From Treponema sp. (GTDB lineage Bacteria; Spirochaetota; Spirochaetia; Treponematales; Treponemataceae): a stretch of 24,112 nucleotides of DNA. The translations under genes were made by a program, and so were the position numbers. The notes under the pieces are model-generated. The model was not told the DNA's origin. It searched no databases and saw nothing but the letters and a program-made list of their open reading frames with translations. Positions 15,073-21,334 of the stretch are shown in pieces; the stretch's first letter is position 1, and every line of letters starts with the position of its first letter. The stretch is taken from positions 1-24,112 of the forward strand of contig JAGADS010000045.1 of assembly GCA_017613485.1 (NCBI GenBank). Reading direction: 5' to 3'.

Positions 15073-15593
15073 GGTGTCTTAGTTGCCCTGTCCGCTGATT
15101 TTTCGGCCGCGTCACTCAAGCCTTGGAATCTTTCCGAGGCTTTATTTATCTCATCTAATTCTATTGAATAAATTCTGTGTCCGTTTGCAATACTTTCTTT
15201 TACCGTTATCAAAACATCTGCCTTTTTTCCGCTGTTTAATATTGCAGCTGCAACAAATCGTTTTATTGAAACAATATTTGGATCATCAGGATTTTTTAAA
15301 TTTCCATGATCTGCAACAAGAACTGCTGATTCATAGAGAGGCTTTATTTTTGCAGCAAGTTCAAAATGCTCTGTCAACGAAAAGCCATTTTTCTTTGATT
15401 TTTCCAAGGCTTTAGCACTTGTCATTTTATCTATGGAATGTTTTGAAAGATTTGCCTCAATGCCTGTGCTTATATTTATAAGTTTTCCAAGCATGGGCTT
15501 TAATATTGCTAAAAGTTCTGATCGTTTATAATTGGCATAACCTTTTTTAACAGAGTTGGATTGTACACGGTTGTTCTCAGCAGTCTTTTCCAT
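15015..15593 (-). CDS. Polyvalent-protein-associated (LPD3/BECR nuclease-like) domain protein
   Basis: 192 aa, soluble, basic at both ends. The middle reads HSIDKMTSAKALEKSKKNGF, then EHFELAAKIKPLYESAV, then SIKRFVAAAIL, and ends LITVKESIANGHRIYSIELD. This pattern recalls domains found in large polyvalent proteins of phages and conjugative elements, assigned to the Barnase-EndoU-ColicinE5/D-RelE (BECR) nuclease-like fold; His, Arg and Lys-Glu in these motifs could be functional. The assignment is from memory of the family pattern and is moderate. The start at 15593 has only a weak GGGA, but an 18-codon leader overlaps it. It lies inside the insert that splits the duplicated methyltransferase 5' end, and its last codons use repeat copy 1. 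Confidence 0.6.
   Translation of the reverse strand: MEKTAENNRVQSNSVKKGYANYKRSELLAILKPMLGKLINISTGIEANLSKHSIDKMTSAKALEKSKKNGFSLTEHFELAAKIKPLYESAVLVADHGNLKNPDDPNIVSIKRFVAAAILNSGKKADVLITVKESIANGHRIYSIELDEINKASERFQGLSDAAEKSADRATKTPHVDSLSIPHSPKKSRGVK
15029..15056 (+). promoter_or_regulatory. Strong promoter at the left junction, reading antisense to the 192-aa gene
   Basis: TTGACT (15029-15034), a 16-bp spacer and TATACT (15051-15056), starting four bases after repeat copy 1 ends. A transcript from ~15063 would run against the 192-aa gene and has no obvious ORF of its own. Confidence 0.45.
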
Positions 15594-15633
15594 AGCTTTC
15601 CCAACAATGATTGTTTATTTTATATTCTGCCAT
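15577..15633 (-). CDS. 18-aa leader peptide overlapping the 192-aa gene start
   Basis: ATG at 15633 behind AAAGGA; encodes MAEYKINNHCWESYGKDC and ends in TGA at 15577, 17 bases inside the 192-aa gene in another frame. Since that gene has a weak ribosome site, terminating ribosomes may restart there. The same layout occurs before the 40-aa ORF at 13455. Confidence 0.4.
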   Translation of the reverse strand: MAEYKINNHCWESYGKDC

Positions 15634-15672
15634 TATGTTGTCCTTTGCTAATAGATAAATAGTACTTATACG

Positions 15673-15702
15673 ATTATATCATAAATATGACAGAATTTGT
15701 AA
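15673..15702 (-). promoter_or_regulatory. Promoter of the 192-aa gene
   Basis: On the minus strand: TTACAA (15702-15697), an 18-bp spacer and consensus TATAAT (15678-15673). The leader that follows (TATAAGTA, then AGCAAAGGA) resembles the leader of the XRE-linked operon. Confidence 0.65.
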
Positions 15703-15721
15703 AAAAATTTGAAAAAAACGG

Positions 15722-15762
15722 TTTTACTTGTTTTACCCTTTACAGAGTAAAATAAAGTAAAA
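15722..15762. repeat. Imperfect 15-bp inverted repeat near the right end of the insert
   Basis: Left arm TTTTACTTGTTTTAC (15722-15736) and right arm GTAAAATAAAGTAAAA (15747-15762) are complementary except for a mismatch and one extra base. It lies upstream of the 192-aa gene's promoter and 20 bp before repeat copy 2. It could be a protein-binding or recombination site. Confidence 0.7.
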
Positions 15763-15781
15763 TCTATCCTCCTGTTTCCCC

Positions 15782-15924
15782 TCATATTGAAATCTTCACA
15801 TTCTTCAATTATACTTGTGGTATGAAGAATACGAAAAATGATGAGCTTGCGGTCTGTGGATTTGCGGCTGTGAAAATGCTTGAGAAAAACGGCCCTGAAC
15901 GCATTACAAGGTTTTATTTCACTC
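15782..15924. repeat. 143-bp direct repeat, copy 2 (start of intact rRNA methyltransferase gene)
   Basis: Partner of 14883-15025. This copy continues into the full methyltransferase gene, so it is the functional one. Confidence 0.95.
15787..15815 (+). promoter_or_regulatory. Leaderless promoter of the rRNA methyltransferase gene
   Basis: TTGAAA (15787-15792), a 17-bp spacer and TATACT (15810-15815). Six bases (TGTGGT) separate the -10 box from the ATG at 15822, and no Shine-Dalgarno is present. Confidence 0.75.
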
Positions 15925-16574
15925 AGGAGCGTGCGCCTCTGTTCGGGGGGCTGTGCAAGAAACTTGCCGCTGCAAAAAAGCCGTACAATGTCGTAAAGGA
16001 TCCTGTTGAGCTTGAAAGGCTTTGCGGTTCAATTCATCATCAGGGTGTTGTTGCGATGATTGAGACTCCGCACATTCCTCCGCTTACAACAGATGACACA
16101 GACAGGTGGATTCAGGATGGAGAGAATGCCGTGGTGCTGGACAGGGTAGGCAATGCAAACAACCTTGGTGCCATTGTCCGCAGTGCCGCTTTTTTCGGTC
16201 TCAGGAACATTGTGATTCCGCTTGATGAGGCCCAGTCTTCGATTACGACCAGCTCCTATCGTGTTGCCGAGGGAGGAATGGAATACGTGAACGTATATTC
16301 AATCAAATTCATATCACGTTTGCTTTCTGCAATGGAAGGAAAAATGCTGAGGCTTGGAACTGCACTTGACGGAAAGGAAAGCCCGCGTGACATAAAAAAG
16401 CTTGCAGGCGGAAAACCAGTCATCTTTATTTTAGGAAACGAGGAGAAAGGCATTAGCGATGTTGTGCGTCAGAACTGCGATCATCTGGTGTTGATTCCTC
16501 CAGCCGGAGAAAAACAGGTTGACAGTCTTAATGTGGCACAGGCCGCCTCCATCTTGATGTACGAGCTTGAGTAG
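15822..16574 (+). CDS. TrmH/SpoU-family RNA 2'-O-methyltransferase
   Basis: A 250-aa SPOUT methyltransferase transferring a methyl group from SAM to a ribose 2'-OH of rRNA or tRNA. All three family motifs are present: NANNLGAIVRSAAFFG (about 108-123, with the catalytic Arg), FILGNEEKGIS (about 203-213), and LIPPAGEKQVDSLNVAQAAS (about 224-243), which form the trefoil-knot SAM site. The N-terminal ~80 residues look like the L30e-like RNA-binding part. The exact target (RlmB-like Gm2251 or a tRNA site) cannot be told. The start is fixed by a leaderless promoter six bases upstream. Its 5' end is duplicated at 14883-15025. The PAP2 gene follows after nine bases. Confidence 0.92.
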   Translation: MKNTKNDELAVCGFAAVKMLEKNGPERITRFYFTQERAPLFGGLCKKLAAAKKPYNVVKDPVELERLCGSIHHQGVVAMIETPHIPPLTTDDTDRWIQDGENAVVLDRVGNANNLGAIVRSAAFFGLRNIVIPLDEAQSSITTSSYRVAEGGMEYVNVYSIKFISRLLSAMEGKMLRLGTALDGKESPRDIKKLAGGKPVIFILGNEEKGISDVVRQNCDHLVLIPPAGEKQVDSLNVAQAASILMYELE

Positions 16575-16583
16575 GGGGATAGT

Positions 16584-17618
16584 ATGAAAACACAGATTAT
16601 ATCATTGCCGGACTTGATCCGGCAATCTGTAAATATGTACAGTACGAGTAATAAAGATTATCGGGTCAAGCCCGATAATGACATTATGCATCGGTTTCTT
16701 AGAAAACTATTTTTTATCTTGACTTTGGCGTGTGCTTTTTCCGGCATGAATGTTTTTGCTCAGAGGATTATCTTTATTGAGGAAGACGGAATCTTAAAGC
16801 GTCCGATTACTGATGAGGAGAGGTGCATCTCATATACCCAGGAATCTCCTTTTGGACGTAACCTCTGGGTTGATGCGGGCATTACGGCTGGTGCGGCGGG
16901 CGGGTACATTACTGCTCTTGCACTCAAGGCGAACATGGACTTCCCCGATTTTGACGGAACACTCTACAACAGGGAAAATGTTCCTGCGATTGACCAGTGG
17001 GGCATGAGGCCGTACAGCAAGGCCCTTGACGTGACTGGCACCATAACCTGTGCATTAGACATGGTTGTGTTTCCTCTTGCGACGTTCGGGCTGGAATTTC
17101 TTTTCAGCAATCTACCCAAGCAGGATGGAATTACAGTTGCTCTGATGTATGCGGAAGCTCTTCTTTTGACTCAGGCTGTAAAGGATTTTACAAAGATTTT
17201 TGCTCAGCGGGTCAGACCCTACATGTATTTTGACGGTTATGATGAGGGAGCCATTGAATACCACGATTTTGAATTCTCGATGCCAAGCGGCCACACTGCC
17301 AATGCATTTATGGGAGCCTCTTTCCTGAGCTATGTTTTCTGTGCTTATTATCCTGACTCCGCATGGAAGATTCCTGTTGTAGCAACTTCCTACGCCTTTG
17401 CATTTGGAACCGCCGCCTTACGCATGCTGAGCGGAAACCACTTCTTTACCGATGTTCTTGCGGGTGCGGCAATAGGAACCCTGTGCGGTCTGGGTGTTCC
17501 TTTCATCCATACTTTCCTTGAGAAACCAAATGCGAAAAAACGTCTTTCTGATAACGGAGGCCCTGTGCTTGAGTTGTGTGCCCTGCCTCTGGGTGTTCAG
17601 GTTAAGCTTTTATTTTAG
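16584..17618 (+). CDS. PAP2-family phosphatase with repeat-derived N-terminal extension
   Basis: 344 aa from the ATG at 16584 (GGGGGA site) or 310 aa from the ATG at 16686. The C-terminal half is a membrane PAP2/lipid-phosphatase domain with KIFAQRVRP (KX6RP), SMPSGHTANAF (PSGH) and RMLSGNHFFTDV (RX5H), the three catalytic motifs, plus several membrane segments. Likely substrates are polyprenyl or phosphatidyl phosphates. The true signal sequence appears to begin at Met35 (HRFLRKLFFILTLACAFSG, cleavage near VFAQ). Codons 3-34 come from a palindromic repeat that is translated (SLPDLIRQS...DYRVKPDND). The good ribosome site belongs to the upstream ATG, so the repeat probably fell between site and signal peptide. 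It likely shares a transcript with the methyltransferase gene. Confidence 0.85.
   Translation: MKTQIISLPDLIRQSVNMYSTSNKDYRVKPDNDIMHRFLRKLFFILTLACAFSGMNVFAQRIIFIEEDGILKRPITDEERCISYTQESPFGRNLWVDAGITAGAAGGYITALALKANMDFPDFDGTLYNRENVPAIDQWGMRPYSKALDVTGTITCALDMVVFPLATFGLEFLFSNLPKQDGITVALMYAEALLLTQAVKDFTKIFAQRVRPYMYFDGYDEGAIEYHDFEFSMPSGHTANAFMGASFLSYVFCAYYPDSAWKIPVVATSYAFAFGTAALRMLSGNHFFTDVLAGAAIGTLCGLGVPFIHTFLEKPNAKKRLSDNGGPVLELCALPLGVQVKLLF
16604..16679. repeat. Translated palindromic repeat element with two 9-bp hairpins
   Basis: Hairpin 1 is ATTGCCGGA-CTTGA-TCCGGCAAT (16604-16626); hairpin 2 is ATTATCGGG-TCAAG-CCCGATAAT (16657-16679). Both stems are perfect and the two loops are reverse complements of each other. 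In this frame it encodes PDLIRQS and DYRVKPDND, a signature I know from dispersed palindromic repeats of several bacteria. Confidence 0.85.
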
Positions 17619-17627
17619 ACTGGTATT

Positions 17628-18065
17628 TTAAATGCAGTAGTCGCTTCCGGTCTGGAATTTTGCCTGGGAAACAAGGTCTTCCAGTGTTTTGCTTTCAAGA
17701 TATTTAGTTATGACATCGTAAAGCCCCTGCCACATCGGAAGTGTCGCACATTCTTCTTTTTTGGGGCATGTGTTTTCAGAGATTGCAAGACATGCAACCG
17801 GTGCCAGGTCTCCCTCTGTTATGCGGAGTATTTCTGCCACTGTGTATTGTGAAGGCTGTTTTGAAAGCTTATAGCCCCCCTGAGGTCCGCGAACACTCTG
17901 CAAAAGCCCGAATTTGCTAAGGAGTGAGGTTATCTGCTCAAGATACTTTATGCTGATTCCCTGCCTGTCGGATATATCCTTTAGTGCAGTATATTCCCCG
18001 CTGTCATGCTGTGCCAGGTCAATCATAAAACGTAATGCATATCGTCCGCGTGTAGAAATCTTCAT
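17628..18065 (-). CDS. Rrf2/IscR-family transcription regulator
   Basis: 145 aa. The N-terminal winged helix-turn-helix is typical of Rrf2 proteins (KISTRGRYALRFMIDLA at the start, ISIKYLEQITSLLSKFGLLQ, and the wing SVRGPQGGYKLS, residues 57-68). Three cysteines, Cys92, Cys100 and Cys106, lie where IscR holds its [2Fe-2S] cluster (C-X5-C-X5-C there, C-X7-C-X5-C here), so it may sense Fe-S status, redox or NO. There is no isc/suf operon next to it. A 9-bp inverted repeat at 18117-18142, upstream of the start, is a good autoregulatory operator candidate. Its 3' end faces the PAP2 gene with a nine-base gap. Confidence 0.92.
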   Translation of the reverse strand: MKISTRGRYALRFMIDLAQHDSGEYTALKDISDRQGISIKYLEQITSLLSKFGLLQSVRGPQGGYKLSKQPSQYTVAEILRITEGDLAPVACLAISENTCPKKEECATLPMWQGLYDVITKYLESKTLEDLVSQAKFQTGSDYCI

Positions 18066-18116
18066 GTTCTCAAACCTCTGTCCATAAAGTATAATATAAT
18101 ATAGTTGAATTGTATA

Positions 18117-18142
18117 GTAGGAAAATAGGTTAGTTTTCCTAC
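18117..18142. promoter_or_regulatory. 9-bp inverted repeat, probable Rrf2 operator
   Basis: GTAGGAAAA (18117-18125), an eight-base centre, and TTTTCCTAC (18134-18142), a perfect inverted repeat 52 bases upstream of the Rrf2 start. It lies between the Rrf2 gene and the promoter at 18181, so it could control either. Confidence 0.6.
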
Positions 18143-18180
18143 CCCTATTAGGCTATCCAAAACAAAGAAATGATAAATGA

Positions 18181-18209
18181 TTCAAAAAAAATGATTGATA
18201 TATTATAAT
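18181..18209 (+). promoter_or_regulatory. Promoter of the structured RNA region
   Basis: TTCAAA (18181-18186), a 17-bp spacer and a perfect TATAAT (18204-18209). Transcription should start near 18216, almost 280 bases before the next start codon. Confidence 0.7.
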
Positions 18210-18215
18210 ATTAAG

Positions 18216-18428
18216 AAAGCACTGTAATGTAGGTGGGGTTCGGGTCGGCAATGCATTTGTGCGGTGGGGAGACTCTATCTCTATAGAGAACCTAAAACAA
18301 AGAAAAGATTGTGTGGTAAAACAGGAATTTGAAAATGCTGGAATCGGGAGCTGGCACAGCCAAACATCTGCACAAGCGTAGCGCGGAAGCCGTTTGGTTG
18401 GGACAGATGCCGATGGGAAGCATTTTCT
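18216..18428 (+). ncRNA. Structured RNA candidate (free RNA or long leader)
   Basis: This stretch is much richer in G than the AT-rich DNA on both sides and has no convincing coding frame. Pairings I can see: AAAGC at the start with GC/TTTCT at the end (18420-18428), TCGGCA (18245-18250) with TGCCGA (18408-18413), TCTCTATAGAGA (18278-18289), GCTG-GCA-CAGC (18350-18360), GCG-TAG-CGC (18376-18384), CCAAAC (18360-18365) with GTTTGG (18392-18397), and CATCTG (18365-18370) with CAGATG (18404-18409). The last two cross and would form a pseudoknot or a switch. It does not match tmRNA, RNase P, SRP, 6S or the riboswitch cores I know. No strong terminator follows, so it may be the leader of the esterase gene. 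A repeated element is also possible. Confidence 0.5.
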
Positions 18429-18494
18429 AGATTGTATATTATCCCAAAATATTGTATTTTTAATATTATATTTTTTATTTGTTTTGGAGGAGCG

Positions 18495-19832
18495 ATGCTT
18501 CAGATTATTCTTTCCGTGGGATTTTGTGTCCTGATGCTTGGAATCATGTTTGCCGTAAGGATCTGGCAGAAAAAATCGATTAAAAAGGTTTACGATGAAC
18601 TTAAGGAAAAAGATTATTCATATACTTTGCTCATAAAGGGCTGTGACTGGGGACCTGCTGTTGACCGCATGATTCTTGCTCCCGGTGAAAGCCTTGCTGG
18701 TTTTGCTGAGGAAGATCTTGATCCAAAGCTTTTTTCTGTTGAAGTTTCCACGGAGCGTTACAATCAGGAAGGAAAAATTGAGTATTTCTCAAAGCCTGTC
18801 GAAGTTAAGTCTGCCTCCCTCTGTGACATAGACGGTAATCCTGTTCCTTCTGTTGATGAAGATGATGAGGGTGAAAGCGTCAATGCAGATCACATTCTCC
18901 TTACTTTTGACTACAAGCCGACCATGGACGAGACAAATCCCTTTGCCTATAACCCGACTACAGAGCACAACGAGTGGAAGAAAAAATTCGACTTCAAGAT
19001 AGAGCACCCCAAACTTCCGTCTCCTATAACTGAATGCAGCGACTGGTACAGCAAGGAAGCCCAGCAGTTTGACATAATCAAGACAGGAAACGAATTGACT
19101 GCCGCATCATGGTGTCCTCCATCTGACGGTAAGAAACATCCGCTTATCGTGTGGCTTCACGGAGCAGGTGAGGGAAGTGATGATCCGGTGATTGCACTTC
19201 TTGGAAACAAGGTTACTGCACTTGTAAGCCAGAAGATTCAGGAGTATTTTGACGGGGCTTATGTCCTGTGTCCGCAGAACCCTACAGTCTGGATGCAGTA
19301 CGCTGACAGGTATTACGATATTACAGAGGAAAATGCCCCTACCCATGTCTCAAAATACACCCGTTCATGCAAGAAAATAATCGATGCCTTTATCTCAAAG
19401 CATCAGGATATAGACGTGAACCGCATATACATCGGAGGATGCTCCAACGGCGGTTACATGACAATCAACATGATCTTGAATTACCCGGACTTTTTTGCGG
19501 CGGGATATCCTGTGTGCGAGGCATACAGTGATTCATGGCTCAGTGATGAGGACATAAAAGCCCTGGGAAAAGTGCCGCTTTGGTTTGTTGCGGCTAAAAA
19601 TGACGTGACGGTGGACCCCCAGAAGCATATTATTCCGACTGTACGGCGTTATATCGAGTTGAACGGCAGCTCTCAGGTACGCATGAGCCTGTTTGATGAC
19701 GTTCACAATTCATTCGGGGAGTATTTCGGGCACTGGTCATGGATTTATCTTTTCAATGATGAATGTGTCTCGGAGGAAGGAGAGGATTTGTGGGAATGGC
19801 TTTCTGGCAAGGAGCTGGTAAAAGAGGTCTAA
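18495..19832 (+). CDS. Membrane-anchored alpha/beta hydrolase (CE1/feruloyl-esterase-like)
   Basis: 445 aa from the ATG at 18495, which has TTGGAGG upstream; the frame is open to 18432 but without a ribosome site. One N-terminal membrane segment (residues ~2-23) is followed by a basic stretch, so it is a signal anchor. Residues ~40-190 look like a beta-rich, acidic N-terminal domain. The C-terminal domain is an alpha/beta hydrolase with LIVWLHGAGEGSDDP (oxyanion loop), the elbow GGCSNGG (Ser317), Asp370 in AAKNDVT and His404 in DDVHNSF: a full triad. It resembles the PHB-depolymerase/feruloyl and acetyl-xylan esterase group, which would suit plant polysaccharide degradation. The RNA candidate 18216-18428 lies in its leader region. 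Confidence 0.85.
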   Translation: MLQIILSVGFCVLMLGIMFAVRIWQKKSIKKVYDELKEKDYSYTLLIKGCDWGPAVDRMILAPGESLAGFAEEDLDPKLFSVEVSTERYNQEGKIEYFSKPVEVKSASLCDIDGNPVPSVDEDDEGESVNADHILLTFDYKPTMDETNPFAYNPTTEHNEWKKKFDFKIEHPKLPSPITECSDWYSKEAQQFDIIKTGNELTAASWCPPSDGKKHPLIVWLHGAGEGSDDPVIALLGNKVTALVSQKIQEYFDGAYVLCPQNPTVWMQYADRYYDITEENAPTHVSKYTRSCKKIIDAFISKHQDIDVNRIYIGGCSNGGYMTINMILNYPDFFAAGYPVCEAYSDSWLSDEDIKALGKVPLWFVAAKNDVTVDPQKHIIPTVRRYIELNGSSQVRMSLFDDVHNSFGEYFGHWSWIYLFNDECVSEEGEDLWEWLSGKELVKEV

Positions 19833-19874
19833 GCATTTTGTCCAGAAATGCCGATACTAAAACGGGAGTAAGCG

Positions 19875-20477
19875 ATGAAAAAACTTTTTGCTGTTCTTAT
19901 TTTTTCTCTTTTGCCTGCATTGTCCTGTTTTGCTCAGTTTGATGTCGGAATCGGCTCTGATCTGGCCATTCGTACGGGTGTCTCTGAATCTACCCTTATG
20001 TCACTGAACCTTGGCGGTTATATGTACCCTCAGGACCGATGGTATGGTTTTTACCGTCCTGTCTCAATTTCTTACGGCACTACAGACATCAAGAATAATT
20101 TTCAGTTTCTGGCTGATTTCGGACTCGGTTTCGGTACACGCCTTGAGTTGAATGAGGAAAGCTCTTTCAGATTCGGTCTTGGAACTGTGTTCACTTATGA
20201 TATGATAAAGGACTCAACTGTTTCCGCAGATCCTGTTTCTACTGTATGGCTGGGATTTTCCCTTGACGCACACTATCAGTATGAGCCTTTTGCAGATGAA
20301 GCAGTATCACTTGCACTGTGTGTAGGTACAAGATTCCAGTACAGTCCGTTCAGGCTTTATTCCCAGAACGCAGATCTTGCAGGAAACCAGCTTTTATTGA
20401 TTAAGCCCTATGCAGGAATCACCATTACATTTGACACCTCAATAGACCGCTACACAATGAACGGTCCGGGCTTGTAA
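19875..20477 (+). CDS. Outer-membrane beta-barrel protein, unknown function
   Basis: 200 aa. A Sec signal peptide (KKLFAVLIFSLLPALSCFAQ; cleavage probably after CFA) is followed by alternating, aromatic- and glycine-rich strands such as SLNLGGYMYPQDRWYGFY, ADFGLGFGTRLELNEESSFR and VSLALCVGTRFQYSPFR, a pattern of a small 8-strand outer-membrane barrel. No enzymatic motif. GGGAG precedes the ATG. It lies 42 bases behind the esterase gene, so the two may form an operon, and it converges on the small membrane protein gene with a seven-base gap. Confidence 0.7.
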   Translation: MKKLFAVLIFSLLPALSCFAQFDVGIGSDLAIRTGVSESTLMSLNLGGYMYPQDRWYGFYRPVSISYGTTDIKNNFQFLADFGLGFGTRLELNEESSFRFGLGTVFTYDMIKDSTVSADPVSTVWLGFSLDAHYQYEPFADEAVSLALCVGTRFQYSPFRLYSQNADLAGNQLLLIKPYAGITITFDTSIDRYTMNGPGL

Positions 20478-20484
20478 CCTTTAT

Positions 20485-20736
20485 TTATTGAGCGTTATTT
20501 TTCTGTTTCTCTTCCAGTGCCTTTGCGGCGGCTTCCTCTTTCTTTGCTTCCTTCTTGTCCTTGATGTCTGCAAAACCGATGAACACGGCAATCAGTCCGA
20601 TGAATGCGGCGAAAACAGGGGCACATCCTTTTAAGAATGCCACGACATCATATCCCCATGCCAGTCCGATTCCTGCAGGGAGACAAGCAAATACACAGAA
20701 TGCGATAAGAATTATACCGACTATTAATGCAACCAT
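20485..20736 (-). CDS. Small membrane protein with charged tail
   Basis: 83 aa with two hydrophobic segments (ALIVGIILIAFCVFACLPAG and FAAFIGLIAVFIGF) and a highly charged, probably helical C-terminal tail of Lys, Glu and Ala. I start it at the ATG at 20736 because GGAGGAATAAA precedes it; a longer frame to 20760 lacks a site. The family is not recognised and the function unknown. It is a single gene converging on the barrel protein gene. Confidence 0.7.
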   Translation of the reverse strand: MVALIVGIILIAFCVFACLPAGIGLAWGYDVVAFLKGCAPVFAAFIGLIAVFIGFADIKDKKEAKKEEAAAKALEEKQKNNAQ

Positions 20737-20850
20737 TTTATTCCTCCATGAAATAATCAAGTGCTCACATTATCCCACAGAACGAAAATCAAGTCAATTG
20801 ATAAAAAAAATAATCCGTAATTTACTTGCGGCCTTTTCAGAACCACTTTC

Positions 20851-20877
20851 AATTACGAATTATGAATTATGAATTAG
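20851..20877. repeat. AATTAYG heptamer repeat at the end of fabZ
   Basis: AATTACG, AATTATG, AATTATG and a partial AATTAG in tandem. The fabZ stop codon lies in the last unit. Probably low-complexity slippage. Confidence 0.6.
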
Positions 20878-21299
20878 TTCTTCCCCACAAGACACATCCA
20901 TTCTGCTTCGGCGCAGAGTGTGTCACCTACGTAGGCCTTCCCGCTCTGCTTTACCATCTTAGGGGTGCAGCGCAGGTTCTGTATTTCCATACGCACTGTG
21001 TCACCAGGACGGACCTGATGGCGGAATTTTACTTTATCCACTGTGGCAAGGAAAAACAGGCTTCCTTCCTCAAACATCTTTTGATGGCTCAAGGCGGCTC
21101 CTCCACCCTGTGCCATTGTCTCCACCAGGATTACACCCGGTACGACAGGATATTCGGGGAAGTGGCCCTTAAAGAAAAAATCCTCTTCCGTAAATTTTCT
21201 TGTGCATGTACAGCCTTCCTCGCTTATGCTCTCGATTGTGTCAACAAACAGAAACGGCTTTCTGTGCGGCAAAAGGCTTTCTATATCATTGGTTACCAT
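20874..21299 (-). CDS. fabZ: (3R)-hydroxyacyl-ACP dehydratase FabZ
   Basis: A 141-aa hot-dog-fold enzyme removing water from 3-hydroxyacyl-ACP in fatty-acid elongation. IESLLPHRKPFLFVDTI at the N terminus and KGHFPEYPVVPGVILVETMA carry the catalytic His46 and Glu60. The length matches FabZ rather than FabA. It is the last gene of the fab operon, 35 bases behind fabF, with CGGAG before its ATG. Soluble and cytoplasmic. Confidence 0.95.
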   Translation of the reverse strand: MVTNDIESLLPHRKPFLFVDTIESISEEGCTCTRKFTEEDFFFKGHFPEYPVVPGVILVETMAQGGGAALSHQKMFEEGSLFFLATVDKVKFRHQVRPGDTVRMEIQNLRCTPKMVKQSGKAYVGDTLCAEAEWMCLVGKN

Positions 21300-21334
21300 A
21301 GGTTTTCTCCGTCAAGTTTTCTCAGTCAGTTTTC

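Larger units (their letters stand above)
15026..15781. mobile_element. ~756-bp insert between the two methyltransferase repeats
   Basis: This is the DNA between the two 143-bp repeats. It carries the 192-aa gene, its leader and promoter, and a near-perfect inverted repeat close to the right end. No transposase or integrase and no terminal inverted repeats were seen. It could be a small cassette that brought or regenerated the 5' end of its target gene, or a duplication followed by insertion. Whether it is mobile is inference. Confidence 0.4.

Noticed and set aside
12536..15924. Integron cassette array
   Set aside because: Small cassette-like genes are present, but I saw no attC-like paired GTTRRRY/RYYYAAC sites and no integron integrase.
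18216..18428. tmRNA, RNase P RNA, SRP RNA, 6S RNA or a common riboswitch
   Set aside because: The conserved cores of these classes that I know are not present; I keep it as an unassigned structured RNA.
18318..18428. A minus-strand ORF of ~43 codons across the RNA candidate
   Set aside because: No ribosome site or promoter in that direction, and base pairing explains the sequence better; it could be a translated repeat, but I cannot support a gene.
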